NCBI GenBank assembly: GCA_026770025.1
Contig: JAMXDE010000022.1
Coordinates: 620,001-684,000, forward strand
Source of the DNA: Craspedostauros australis
Lineage: Eukaryota; Bacillariophyta; Bacillariophyceae; Mastogloiales; Achnanthaceae
Direction: 5' to 3'
DNA length: 64,000 nt
Each line of letters starts with the position of its first letter. Within the stretch, counting starts at the first letter, position 1. Positions 1 through 11,136 of this stretch are shown piece after piece. A program made the translations under genes and the position numbers. Below the pieces are notes generated by a model, which ran no database searches, was not told where the DNA came from, and saw only the letters and a program-made list of their open reading frames with translations.

Positions 1-1644
1 CGCATCCATCCGCGAAGGTGACGTAGGTCGGCTCGTAGAGGCGAAAGCCGAAGTACAGCAATCGACCTTCCACGGTGACCCCGCGAAAGCGGAGAACGCT
101 GTTGATCATCGGTGTTCCCCAGAGCATGGGATACAGCGACCAAATATGGACTGAGTAAGTGAACGATTGGTAGACCATGTACAGCGGCAAGCACCATGGC
201 GTCGTTCGCTCATTGCTTCCCGCGAACGTCATCAATATGTGGACACGCAAGAGCATGGTCCACACGATGGTCTGGATGATGACCGATAACACTACCAGTG
301 GGACTGCCTCGAATGATGTCTGTGGCTTGACGACATTCATCCATAGCTCAAAGGCTGGGATGAAGCTGATTGCCGCAACGAGCAGCGTGACAGCGTACAG
401 CAATGTGCTTGCCACAATGATCCCGGTCAGTTTCAAATCTGATCTGCTCTCGTTGCGCGGATCGGGCTTTGGATAAATGACGCTCTCCGTGATGTGTGTC
501 TGCGGCGAGACCAAAGCGTTGCGGACTGTCACACCCGGCGCGCAGGTCGTCAGCATCCCGATGCTGCTGTCCTCGATCGTGACTCTCTTGTATTCGTCGT
601 TTTCCTCGATGTGGAAGGTGACGACGGATACGAACGATCGTCGGATGGTGATGAGGTCGACTCCGGACGGATCGAAGCTGTCCCTGAAGATCTTTGATCG
701 CAGATCGATGTCCAATCCATGAGCCATGTGGATCAGGTTCCAAATGATCGAATTGGTGGTCAGTCCGTCGAGCATCATGCATGCTCGGTCGAAGTGATAA
801 TCGCATGCCCAGTCTGCAAATTCACTCCAGATACCGGTCCTCGCTTGGCCCGGTCTCTTCTTGCCGATCATCACCCACTTGAGTATGATGCTGGATATCA
901 CTAGCAGCACTGATGACAGACCAATGGATACAACCCAATATTGCAGTTTGGAGTATCTCCAGTCTCGGAGGTCATCGCGGACCAAGATATCGGAAATGAG
1001 GAAGCAGCAGAAGGTCATGTACAGCTCGACGAGCAGCCATGCTATCTTCATGCTACCCAGGATGATCCATCTGGTATCGTTGTCGTTCGGCGTTACGCTT
1101 CCGGCAATGTCTGCAGTTGTGCTCGCATCTGCTTGTTGCGGATCGTCGATGTCATTGTCGCTGCCATTGTCACCGTCGTCGCTGCCGTCAATGATAATGC
1201 TGTTGCGGCTACGTGACGCTGCCGTGCTTTCGACATATCCAGGATTTCCTCGGATAACGGTGTTGGGCGGTGCTTGGGCACCCTCCACCAGCACAGAAAC
1301 GTGCTGCACGTAGCAGTTGGAACCGACCTTGACGCCTGGGCTGAGAATGCCCTTGATCGTCGCATTCGATCCCACCTGGATCTTGCGGAACCGCAAGCTG
1401 GGCCCTTCTTCGTCTTTCCATGGTCCAAACATTCGACAACGGATCGGTTTGCTCACCAAGGCATTGGCGTCAACCTTCGCCAGATCGAACTCCCGAATGA
1501 AGGAATCGATGTTGCAGGACCGGTGGACATCTGCACCCATGAAGAAGCAGAACGCTGTCATCAATGGTGTGCCCGCGATGAAGCGTCCGACGAAGCTTTC
1601 CCACATATCCACGAGTCGGTCCACGAACCACCATCGAAGATAGT
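1..1644 (-). pseudogene. Paralog A, C-terminal part (Pls-like membrane/hexapeptide region), severed from its start
   Basis: This is the 3' half of the first of three FAAL-ACP-Pls-like paralogs. The minus frame is open from the insertion site to the window edge and aligns without frameshift to B (23835-25472) and C. It is 6 bp longer than B because of a two-codon difference that it shares with C. It covers the part after the second membrane segment: two hexapeptide-type (left-handed beta-helix) stretches and several hydrophobic segments. The last 82 codons or so lie outside the window. Retroelement E1 separates it from its 5' half at 8365-11136, so a normal transcript cannot join them unless the 6.7-kb element is spliced out. 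That no other lesion is visible suggests recent inactivation, or an insertion present on only one haplotype. Confidence 0.85.
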
Positions 1645-2170
1645 TATTAGCACAACGCTTTATTCACCTGATTCGTTTTCTGATTAGTCTGTCCTTGTAT
1701 GTGCTGAAACGATGCTTTCCTCAGACACATGATTTTCGACATGAGGGACACACTAGGGAACATCAGAGCTTCGGTCTGGCCACCACCCGGCAAACATGTG
1801 ATACCCAATCCGATCTGATATACTTCCCAACTAAACCTGAAATGACAACACACTCGACGACCTCAAGCATCATCAATGGAATGTGGAATCGACAGAGCCA
1901 TGGAACGGTGATGAATGACGTCGACACAGAAGACATCATCGCCACATCATGGGTCATCTCCACATCAGAACAAGATCGCAGAGGTGCAATGACTGAGAGC
2001 TGACCTTGAAGACAGGAACATGAGATACAACTCGATGAAGATAACATAGAACCAGAAGTCACTCAACCCAAACAGTGTCTTCACTCACCAGCTCGTCACC
2101 CTCGTCCTGAAAGACTTGATCTCTCTTGAAGGACTCGTGTGATTTCGCTGTGTACAACTACGTGATAACA
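1645..2170 (+). repeat. E1 5' LTR
   Basis: Starts TATTAGCAC and ends GTGATAACA; the 5' end is TA rather than the canonical TG. It is 526 bp and matches the right LTR except at 1711 (G against A) and 1772 (C against T). It should carry the element promoter and polyadenylation signals, which I could not place. Confidence 0.93.
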
Positions 2171-2320
2171 GATTAACAGTCGCACGCACTACGTCCTGAC
2201 CTGACTGCGTGAAAACACCTCCACCCCACCGAGCTGATCCCATCAGCAACGAACCAACTGCATCACGTGACGACGTGAAGCAGGAACCGAACAACAACAA
2301 GAGCCTCCCAAGGCAGCGCA

Positions 2321-2420
2321 AACGAACACACCGAGCACAGCGTATCCGCTTCTCCGTGACGAACCGAACAAACGAACACACCGAGCACAGCGTATCCGCT
2401 TCTCTGTGACGAACCGAACA
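2321..2420 (+). repeat. Two 50-bp tandem repeats in the E1 leader
   Basis: The segment starting AACGAACACACCGAGC repeats with a 50-bp period and one visible substitution. The second copy ends two bases before the gag-pol ATG at 2423, so the repeat forms the last part of the untranslated leader. Confidence 0.9.
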
Positions 2421-2422
2421 AG

Positions 2423-5400
2423 ATGACAGAACCCACCGACCCCATCACCATCCTGAACCACGTCCTCAAGGCCGTGGGTATCTCCGACGACTCCGACCAT
2501 CGCCGCATTATCATCGACGCAGCGGTGGAGAACGTTGACGACCTCACCTTCCTCACCAAGGAAGACCTCGACGGTCTTCATCGCGACATCACTCCCACCT
2601 CGGGAGACCCATACTCATGCCGATTGACTGTGTTGCACATTCGCAAGATCCTCGCACTCCCAATGTGGTATGACGCGCAAGCTGGCGACGGCGACTCCGT
2701 CTGGCTTGACCTGAACGCTGCGAGGCTCCAGACCTTCATGAGAGCTGAACTCAAGAAGCGTGTGGATGCCTCCATGCCGACACCCGAACCCACCATGTCA
2801 TCCATGGTGACACCACCACCACCTCCTGAACCTGTCTCTGACGGAGCCGCTGCCTTCGACAAGGGCATCAAGCGGAACCTCAGCGACTATCCGATCCTGA
2901 AGAGCGATGACCAGTTCATGGTCTTCGACAGACGTCTCCGAGCCACCGCTGCAGCGCACGGTGTGAAGAACGTCGTAGACCCCAAGTACCTCCCGACCCA
3001 AGACGAGTCTGAGCTGTTCGACAAACAGCGCACCTTCCTCTTCTACGTCTTGACCCACTGCCTCAGGACCACGAAGAGCCGCAACTGTCTCCAAGCATAC
3101 ACCGATGACGAGAACGGTCATGGGGTGTATACCATGCTCCGTGAAGAGTATGCAACCGGAGTAGCTGCAGCCAACAAGGCCCAGCTGATCCAAGAGGAGA
3201 TCCGAAACCTCAAGCTGAACCACTCCTGGAACGGCAGCCGCGAAGCCTTCGTGAACAGCTGGCTCAGCAAGATCAACGACCTCGAGGAGATCCAGGATGC
3301 TCCTGTCTCTGAGGACTGGAAGCTCCAGTGGCTCAAGGAGGCCATCACCCCTGACGCCGATCTCTTCCGTTCCCTTGACGACGCCGATGCTCTCCAGAGC
3401 AACTTGGCATTGGCGACAGGAAAGACCAACTTCAGGTTGGACTTCGATGCCTTCCTTGGCGTTGTTCGCAGATCCGCACAGCGCAACGATCTCCGCGTCC
3501 CACGCAACAAGACCAAGCGTAGGGTCAACAACACAAGCAAGGACGCAAGCAACAACGAGAACAAGACCAACCAATCCAAGAACAAGAGCACGAACAAGCG
3601 AATCCCAGACAACGAATGGAAGCAAATGACATGGGATCAGAAGAAGGCCCACATGCAATCCAAGGGTACTTGGGACCCCAAGTACACCAGGGATACATCG
3701 AACAGGCAGGCCAACAAGACATCCGCCACTGGCAATGGGGGTGGTGGGCAAGCCAAGTCCGCCTCGACCTCCGGCAGCGCCGGTTCTGACGAACTCCCTG
3801 GCGATGCCATCAAGCGCATGCTGGCCAATGCCACGACCAACACCAACACTTCTGACGAAGTCATCATCCAGGGCAAGGTCTACCGTGCTGTTCAGGCCAC
3901 AGTCCTGCAATACAGCTTCAACAAGACCGATGTTGCGAAGTCCGGTTCCCTGATCGACAGCGGTGCGAATGGAGGATTGGCAGGCGATGATGTGACTATC
4001 ATCAGCCGTACCAACCATACCGCCGACATCAGCGGAATTGGAGACACCGCAATCGTCAACCTGGACATCGGAACGGTCGCTGGACTCGTCATGTCCACCG
4101 AGGGACCTATCATCGCGAAGTTCCACCAATACGCCCTCTATGGAAAGGGCAAGACGATTCACTCGACGAATCAGCTCGGTGCCTTCGGTCTCGATGTCAA
4201 CGAGCGTCCTCGCGAACTCCCTGGAGGGAGACAGACAATCATCGTGCCTGATGGGCATGTGATCCCTCTCTCCATCCGACAGGGCCTGTCCTACATGGAC
4301 ATGAGGCCTCCCACACGCAAGGAGATCGACACGTACCCACACGTGGACTTCACCGCCGACGAAGAGTGGGACCCATCCACTCTCGACCACGAATTCACTT
4401 TGCTGGACGGGATCTCCGATGGTGCCCCAGACGACGGCGTCCAGTCACCAGACTCCATCGAAGTGTTCACCAGTGAGACAGGTGCCCCAAACCAGGGCGC
4501 TATCACTCGTGTGAAGCCGACGATCGACTGTGAGGCCCTCCGTCCGTACTTCGGATGGATCCCGGCCAGAAGAGTCCAAGACACTCTCAAGTGCACGTCC
4601 CAATGGTACCGCACCTCCGAGCGGTTCACCATGAGAAAGCACTTCAAGACCAGATTCCCTGCCGCGAACGTGGACAGGCTCCACGAGACCGTTGCCATGG
4701 ACACATTGTTCTCTGACACACCTGCACACGACGATGGTGTGCCAGGCCATGGTGGCAGCACGATGATGCAAGTATACGTGGCCGTGGATTCTCGCTTCAC
4801 CGCAGGATTCCCCATGACATCGGAGAAGCAAGTCGCTTCCACTCTCCAAGACTTCATCCGACGTCACGGAGCTCCTGACCTCCTGATGTCCGACAACGCA
4901 AAATCCGAGATCGGATTCAAGGTGCAAGACATCCTCCGGCAGTACTCCATCGCTGACCATCAGAGCGAGCCGGAGCACCAACACCAGAACGCCGCAGAGA
5001 GGCGTATCCAAGACATCAAGCGCATGACGAACGGCATCATGGACAGGACGGGCACACCTGCTCGTTTCTGGCTCATATGCACCATGTATGTCATTGTGCT
5101 CTTCAACCACTTGGCTCAGCGCACGGCAGGTAACGTCACGCCGATGCAGGCAGCCTACGGACACCGTCCCGATGTGAGCAAGTTCCTTGCCTACCGCTGG
5201 TGGCAGCTGGTGTACTACCGCGTGGAGAAACCTGGCTTTCCCAGCCAGTCCAAGGAGCGAAAGGGGAGGTGGGCCGGACCCTGCCTCCACAAAGGTGACG
5301 AACTCACCTTCTGGGTGTTGGACGATGACACCCAACAGCTCCTTCCTCGATCCTCGGTCCGTGCAGCCGACGAGCACGGCTCCCGCAACCTGCGTGTCGA

Positions 5401-7813
5401 CTTTCCCCTGGCCGACGTTGGGGAGGAAGACGGCTCGGACACGAACCCACCTGATGATGGGGAGCTTGACGACGACGTCCCAGTGCCTGATGGAATGCAA
5501 CCAGTTGTCCATTCCCTCGGAGACGCCGTTCTTTTCGCTTCTGCGGAGTCCGATCCTGGAACGACGGGCATGGCAAGAGTCTCCATCCCTCGATTCACAC
5601 CAGAGGATCTCATCGGCAAGACCTTCCTGTACGACCGCGACGGACAGAGAGTCAAGGCCGAAGTCATCCAACGTGTCAACGATGCAGATGCAGCGAACCA
5701 TCAGCGAATCAAGATGTTGCTCGCCTTCGACGATGGAGCCACCAACGAGCTCATCTCCTACGTCCAGCTGTCCGACATCATCGAACAGCAGCTCGAACAC
5801 AACGAAGACGACGAAGACGGAGTATGGGGATTCCAAGGCATCATCGGACACGAAGGACCACTCGCTCCGAACGCCAAGACCTACAAAGGGTCCCGATACA
5901 ATGTCATTGTACAATGGGATGACGGATCAACAACATCCGAACCACTCTCCACCATGTTGCAAGATGATCCTGTATCATGTGCAGCATACGGCCGAAAGAA
6001 CGGATTGCTCGATCAGCCTGGATGGAAACGGCTGAAGAAGCTCTCTGACCGACAGGCTCGAATGGAGCGCAAGACCTCCATCAACAAGGCCAAGAAGCAC
6101 ACCAACGCACCCATCTACCAGTTCGGTGTTCAGGTACCACGCAACCACCAAGAAGCCGTACGCCTCGACAAACGCAACGGCAACACGCTCTGGGCGGATG
6201 CAGAACGTACCGAGATGGAACAGCTCTTCGGATATGAGACATTCCGATCGCTCGGCAAGACCAAGACCATTCCAGACGGATACCAACAGATCCGGCTGCA
6301 ATGGGTCTATGCCGTCAAGCATGACCTCCGACACCGAGCACGATGTGTGGCAGGAGGCCACCTGACGGATCCATGCAAGGACTCCTCCTACGCCGGAGTT
6401 GTCAGCTTGCAGTCACTCCGAATCGCCCTACTCGCTGGCGAACTGAACGGACTCAAGACCATGGTCGGCGATATCGGCAACGCCTACCTGGAGGCATACA
6501 CGAAGGAGAAGATCTGCTTCGTAGCCGGCGACGAGTTCGGGGAGCACGCAGGCCACATGCTCACGATTGTCAAGGCGCTCTACGGCCTCCGGACATCCGG
6601 AGCTCGCTTCCACGAAGCGCTGGCAGATACCCTCCGAGACATGGGCTTCCAGCAGTGCAGGTCTGACCCCGATGTATGGATGCGTGATGCAGGTCCGCAC
6701 TGGGAATACGTTTGCGTATACGTGGACGATCTCATGGCGGTCATGTCTGACCCACGCTCCTTCTTTGACACTCTCACTTCGCAGTATGGCTACAAGCTCA
6801 AAGGTGTCGGCCCCATCTCCTACCATCTAGGAGCAGACTTCGGAAGAGACAGCGACGGCACAATGAAAATCAGCGCGCGTTCCTACATCAAACGCATGCT
6901 CACGAACTACGAACAGATGTTCGACGGACCACCCAACAAGACCAGCTGCCCCATGGACAAGGACGACAGTCCTGAGCTCGATACGACACCAGAGCTCGGG
7001 GAGATCGATCGAACCAAGTACATGTCGTTGATCGGAGCACTCCAATGGTGTGTGTCTCTGGGAAGGATCGACATACATGTGGCGGTCATGACTCTCTCCC
7101 GTTTCCGTGCATCACCAAGAGCAGGACACATGGACAGAGTGAAACGCATCTACGGGTACCTTCGTAAATACCCAGACGCCTCCATCCGCTTCCGAACCGG
7201 AATCCCCAACCATGAAGAACACTACGACATCCCGCAGCACGAATGGATGTACTCTGTGTACGGACCCAACCAAGAGGAGCTGCCAGCGGATGCACCAACA
7301 GCCAAAGGCAAACCCGTACGTACCACGACTTTCGTTGATGCGAATCTCATGCACTGCAAGGTGACTGGGAAATCAGCAACCGGTATCGTGCATCTCATAA
7401 ACCAAACACCCATCGAATGGTTCTCGAAGCGACAGTCTACCGTGGAGACGGCCACCTACGGATCAGAATTCGTGGCAGCACGGTTGGCAACAGAACAGAT
7501 CCTATCCATCCGCCTGATGCTGTGCGAAATGGGAATACCTGTGGACGGCCCAAGCTGGCTCTTTGGTGACAACCAGAGCGTAGTCACATCCTCCACCATC
7601 CCAACCAGTGTACTATCCAAGAGACACAACGCACTGGCCTACCACCGAGTCCGATCGGCCATCGCCGCTGGGACGATGTACTTCATCAAGATCAAGGGAA
7701 ACCAGAACATTGCCGACATCCTCACGAAGTTCCTTCCACGGTCGGTTTTCTGGGACCTCATCCAACCACTGTTGTTCTGGAAGGGCAACACCGATCCCAA
7801 CCACAACAAGTGA
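2423..7813 (+). CDS. E1 Gag-Pol polyprotein (Ty1/copia), 1,796 aa
   Basis: A single uninterrupted frame encodes Gag, protease, integrase, reverse transcriptase and RNase H in copia order. Visible landmarks are the protease active site LIDSGAN (Asp about 512); an integrase triad Asp 760, Asp 824, Glu 859 with the classical 35-residue D-to-E spacing; an RT with the KHDLRHRARCVAGG fingers region, GDIGNAYLEA, and the catalytic YVDD near 1433; and an RNase H ending in ADILTKFLP. Gag has no CCHC zinc knuckle; a Lys/Asn-rich basic stretch (about 360-450) may bind RNA instead. The integrase N-terminal HHCC motif is not obvious. Start choice: the first ATG after the tandem leader, with the frame open from it. 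Gag and Pol are fused without a frameshift, as is usual for copia elements. Confidence 0.95.
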   Translation: MTEPTDPITILNHVLKAVGISDDSDHRRIIIDAAVENVDDLTFLTKEDLDGLHRDITPTSGDPYSCRLTVLHIRKILALPMWYDAQAGDGDSVWLDLNAARLQTFMRAELKKRVDASMPTPEPTMSSMVTPPPPPEPVSDGAAAFDKGIKRNLSDYPILKSDDQFMVFDRRLRATAAAHGVKNVVDPKYLPTQDESELFDKQRTFLFYVLTHCLRTTKSRNCLQAYTDDENGHGVYTMLREEYATGVAAANKAQLIQEEIRNLKLNHSWNGSREAFVNSWLSKINDLEEIQDAPVSEDWKLQWLKEAITPDADLFRSLDDADALQSNLALATGKTNFRLDFDAFLGVVRRSAQRNDLRVPRNKTKRRVNNTSKDASNNENKTNQSKNKSTNKRIPDNEWKQMTWDQKKAHMQSKGTWDPKYTRDTSNRQANKTSATGNGGGGQAKSASTSGSAGSDELPGDAIKRMLANATTNTNTSDEVIIQGKVYRAVQATVLQYSFNKTDVAKSGSLIDSGANGGLAGDDVTIISRTNHTADISGIGDTAIVNLDIGTVAGLVMSTEGPIIAKFHQYALYGKGKTIHSTNQLGAFGLDVNERPRELPGGRQTIIVPDGHVIPLSIRQGLSYMDMRPPTRKEIDTYPHVDFTADEEWDPSTLDHEFTLLDGISDGAPDDGVQSPDSIEVFTSETGAPNQGAITRVKPTIDCEALRPYFGWIPARRVQDTLKCTSQWYRTSERFTMRKHFKTRFPAANVDRLHETVAMDTLFSDTPAHDDGVPGHGGSTMMQVYVAVDSRFTAGFPMTSEKQVASTLQDFIRRHGAPDLLMSDNAKSEIGFKVQDILRQYSIADHQSEPEHQHQNAAERRIQDIKRMTNGIMDRTGTPARFWLICTMYVIVLFNHLAQRTAGNVTPMQAAYGHRPDVSKFLAYRWWQLVYYRVEKPGFPSQSKERKGRWAGPCLHKGDELTFWVLDDDTQQLLPRSSVRAADEHGSRNLRVDFPLADVGEEDGSDTNPPDDGELDDDVPVPDGMQPVVHSLGDAVLFASAESDPGTTGMARVSIPRFTPEDLIGKTFLYDRDGQRVKAEVIQRVNDADAANHQRIKMLLAFDDGATNELISYVQLSDIIEQQLEHNEDDEDGVWGFQGIIGHEGPLAPNAKTYKGSRYNVIVQWDDGSTTSEPLSTMLQDDPVSCAAYGRKNGLLDQPGWKRLKKLSDRQARMERKTSINKAKKHTNAPIYQFGVQVPRNHQEAVRLDKRNGNTLWADAERTEMEQLFGYETFRSLGKTKTIPDGYQQIRLQWVYAVKHDLRHRARCVAGGHLTDPCKDSSYAGVVSLQSLRIALLAGELNGLKTMVGDIGNAYLEAYTKEKICFVAGDEFGEHAGHMLTIVKALYGLRTSGARFHEALADTLRDMGFQQCRSDPDVWMRDAGPHWEYVCVYVDDLMAVMSDPRSFFDTLTSQYGYKLKGVGPISYHLGADFGRDSDGTMKISARSYIKRMLTNYEQMFDGPPNKTSCPMDKDDSPELDTTPELGEIDRTKYMSLIGALQWCVSLGRIDIHVAVMTLSRFRASPRAGHMDRVKRIYGYLRKYPDASIRFRTGIPNHEEHYDIPQHEWMYSVYGPNQEELPADAPTAKGKPVRTTTFVDANLMHCKVTGKSATGIVHLINQTPIEWFSKRQSTVETATYGSEFVAARLATEQILSIRLMLCEMGIPVDGPSWLFGDNQSVVTSSTIPTSVLSKRHNALAYHRVRSAIAAGTMYFIKIKGNQNIADILTKFLPRSVFWDLIQPLLFWKGNTDPNHNK

Positions 7814-7838
7814 CTGCGAAAAGATACGTTTCGGGGAG

Positions 7839-8364
7839 TATTAGCACAACGCTTTATTCACCTGATTCGTTTTCTGATTAGTCTGTCCTTGTATGTGCTG
7901 AAACAATGCTTTCCTCAGACACATGATTTTCGACATGAGGGACACACTAGGGAACATCAGAGCTTTGGTCTGGCCACCACCCGGCAAACATGTGATACCC
8001 AATCCGATCTGATATACTTCCCAACTAAACCTGAAATGACAACACACTCGACGACCTCAAGCATCATCAATGGAATGTGGAATCGACAGAGCCATGGAAC
8101 GGTGATGAATGACGTCGACACAGAAGACATCATCGCCACATCATGGGTCATCTCCACATCAGAACAAGATCGCAGAGGTGCAATGACTGAGAGCTGACCT
8201 TGAAGACAGGAACATGAGATACAACTCGATGAAGATAACATAGAACCAGAAGTCACTCAACCCAAACAGTGTCTTCACTCACCAGCTCGTCACCCTCGTC
8301 CTGAAAGACTTGATCTCTCTTGAAGGACTCGTGTGATTTCGCTGTGTACAACTACGTGATAACA
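7839..8364 (+). repeat. E1 3' LTR
   Basis: 526 bp, same termini as the left LTR, directly after the purine run GGGGAG. The reading frame of paralog A continues a short way into it from the right before stopping. Confidence 0.93.
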
Positions 8365-11136
8365 ATAGTAGGAGTACGCGAGGTTGGTGTATCCCTCTTG
8401 GTACCTGCCAATGATGATCCACTTCGACAGGATGACCTCCAGCGTGAGCGTGAACAGCCAGAATGGGACGACCAGCGGGTAGCACATCCAGATGAAAGGC
8501 GACGAATCGATGAAGAAGACAACGCGGGTGCGATTGTCGTTGGCCAGGACTTTGCCGATTTCATAGGCTGGGATGATGGGCAAAGCGAACATGAAGAGGA
8601 TGATGAGCACGCCGATGACCTGGATGACGGTGGATGTTGTTTGGGGGAACCGTTTCTCATTGTGCATGGTGGTAAGCTTGTTAAGCGCCGGGAGACGCGT
8701 TGGGAGCGGTTCTCCATGCGATGTCTCGAGGAATGTTTTGAGATCCATGAGCGTTGGAAACATCTCGAAGCAATTTGAAGGGAGGGTGGTGCTGTACCGT
8801 TTTGACAGTGATTGCCGGAGCTCCAGTTCCGCCATGGATGACAATCCAACATCCTCCCACGTTTCATCTCCCTTGACTTGCGATCCCGTTGCGTTCGCGA
8901 TGATCTCGTTGAAGGTCTTACTTTGGAGGTCGTCGTCGTGGTCTGCGTTCCTCGTCAATATCGTTGCTGCTGTTGACGACTTGGCATCACCATCCAGTGC
9001 AACTTGGGCGGTTGAATTTGGGTTTGCGCTGAAGTTCAAGATCATTTTCTGGTCTCCGTCATGCAAACGTTGTCGGTTGCGGCGTCTCTGGATCTTCCCG
9101 CTTGTTGTTTTGGAGATGGTGCGTTCTTTGACGGCTGCGACTGTTGCCGGTGTCAACCCGATGTGTTCGATCACGGCCTTTCTGATCTCCTGACAGACTG
9201 TTGCGGCATCGTCTGCGTGATTGGCTCGGATCTCAAATACGATCTCGAGCTGTCCATCGTTGCCTGAATCGTCGGACGAGAAGGCAGCGACGCAGCCTGG
9301 ACGGACAGCGGATGATGCCTCTTCAACAGCGTGCTCGATATCTTGCGGGTAGTAGTTGACACCGTTGACGATGATGATGTCCTTCTTGCGGCCGCAGATG
9401 TAGAGGTAGTCATCTTGGTAGAAACCGTAGTCACCTGTGCGCAAGTACATCTTGCTGCCAGCATCGGATGATGCATCGCCTTGGAGTGTAGCTTGGAAGG
9501 TTTCGGCGGTGAGCTGCTGGGCTTGGTTATAGTACCCGGCTGCGACAGAGGCCCCGGCGATCCAGATCTCTCCTGTGACGTTGTCTGGACGTTGGACGCA
9601 GGTGTCCGGGTCCACGATGATGATATCGATGGAGCTGTGCAGATTGCTGCGTTCGGCGATAGCCACAAACGGGTGGAGATCTTCACCTTCGCGGATGGTT
9701 GAGAGATAAAAGTCGTGATTGTAGCAGGTGCCAACGACGTTCTCAGCTAGTCCGTACGCCACGAGGAACCAATCCTTGCGCAGGCCGTATGGGCAGAATG
9801 CGTCGGCGAACTCCTTTTTCGTGTCAAGTCGGATTGGCTCTGCGGCATTCTGGAGATGAAGGACACTTGAGAGGTCCAGATTGGGGATGGAATTAGCCTT
9901 TCTGTTGGCTTGTTTGTTGGCTTCGTTGAATTTGCGGACGACCAGACGATACGCAAAGTCAGGGGCGGCACTGAAATGGCACTTGTGCTGGGACATGAGG
10001 TCCACCCAGAGCAACGGGTTGCGGATGAATGTGACAGGGGATATCATGTGGACTCGGGAATTCGATGCCAGTGGCACAATCACCATTTGAATGAGGCCCA
10101 TGTCATGGTACTGAGGCAACCATGAAAAGGTGGTAAATCGCCCCAGGATTTGCATCTCGTTTGCACCTTTTTCAAAGCATGTGAGGAAACTGCTGTGAAA
10201 TAGTTCAATGTTGGCTCTCAGGGCGGCATGCGTCACCATGACGCCCTTGGGATTGCCTGTGCTTCCAGATGTGTACTGGAGGAACGCCAGATCCGATCCT
10301 GCGATGTTGGGTTCATCGAATGAAGGCGGCGGCGATGATGAACGGCCAGAGATGAGGCTGGAAAGGAAGCCTTTCTTGGCTTGCTTGTTCTTGCCGTTGG
10401 TCTTGTCCGTGATGAAGCCATCATGGCGAATGATGCGATCGGTGACTTGGTACTTCACCCCGCTTGGCCACATGGAGCGGCTCCTGGATGTTGGGTTGGC
10501 GCGATCGGCGGCTCGAAGGAGATTGATGGATGTTTGGGTGAGGATGAGTGCTGGAGCGCAATCCTCGATCACCTTGTTCATCTTGGTGAGCGACTTGACA
10601 AGCGGAGGTCCGGGAGGGTAGACCAACACGGCTGTTACTCCTGCACGAAGACATCCCAAGAAGACAGCGAAGAAGTGCAGACCGAAGTCGTAGCAGAGAA
10701 CGACGCGATCGCCTTTCTTGACGTCCCACTTGTTGCGGAGGAGATGGGCGCATTGGCCGGCTTCATCCCAAAGCTGCTGGAAGGTGTAGTTGTTGATTGC
10801 CTTTCCCTTGTCGTTGTACCAAGTGGAAAAGACGATGTCGGACTTGAGCTCGACGACGAACTTGAGATGGTCGAGGAAGGATTTGTTTTGGATGGATTTG
10901 TGGATGACATCATGCTCGCTGATGACAGCAGGGCTGCTGATGCCGTCGGACGAAGCCAATGTCGTTGATGCCTGCGACGGAGGCAATGATTGTGGCTTGA
11001 TGATGCCGGCTTCGACATCATCTGTGATGTCTGGCAGAGGAGAGTGCTCGTCATTGCTGCTGGATTTGTTGGATGCAGTTGTTGCGACATCGCCGGTATT
11101 GTCTTCGGCTGTTTGGTTACGGTCGTCGTCGCGCAT
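8365..11136 (-). pseudogene. Paralog A, N-terminal part: FAAL-like adenylation domain, acyl carrier domain, first membrane segments
   Basis: The frame runs unbroken from ATG 11136 (start MRDDD, shared by all three paralogs) to the E1 junction, about 924 codons. It shows the adenylate-forming signature TSGSTGNPKG, the RTGDYG and GRKKDIIIVNG motifs, the lysine-bearing SKTTSGK, then a carrier domain around GLSSMAELE, then two hydrophobic segments. After the junction it reads about 25 foreign residues from the E1 LTR and stops. If expressed, it would give an adenylation-carrier protein lacking the C-terminal membrane/hexapeptide half. The substrate-binding part (about 9180-10210) is clearly more diverged from B and C than the flanking parts. 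An in-frame upstream ATG (MKKQSK) exists here and in C but is out of frame in B, so I prefer MRDDD. Confidence 0.88.

Larger units (their letters stand above)
1645..8364 (+). mobile_element. E1: complete Ty1/copia LTR retrotransposon inserted in paralog A
   Basis: Two 526-bp direct repeats flank one gag-pol frame. The 5-bp sequence ATAGT stands on both sides (1640-1644 and 8365-8369), and the same five bases occur once in the uninterrupted paralogs B (25468-25472) and C (51787-51791), which fixes the insertion point exactly. A purine run (GGGGAG, 7833-7838) precedes the right LTR as a polypurine tract. I could not identify a primer binding site matching a tRNA 3' end after the left LTR. The two LTRs differ at only two positions by eye, so insertion is recent. 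All protease, integrase and reverse transcriptase catalytic residues are present, so the element may be autonomous. Confidence 0.95.

Noticed and set aside
2798-4390. 530-codon open frame on the minus strand of E1 (also 4445-5914, 489 codons)
   Set aside because: It lies opposite the Gag-Pol frame, has no domain, and its Val/Leu/Asp-rich composition is that of an antisense shadow of a GC-structured coding strand.
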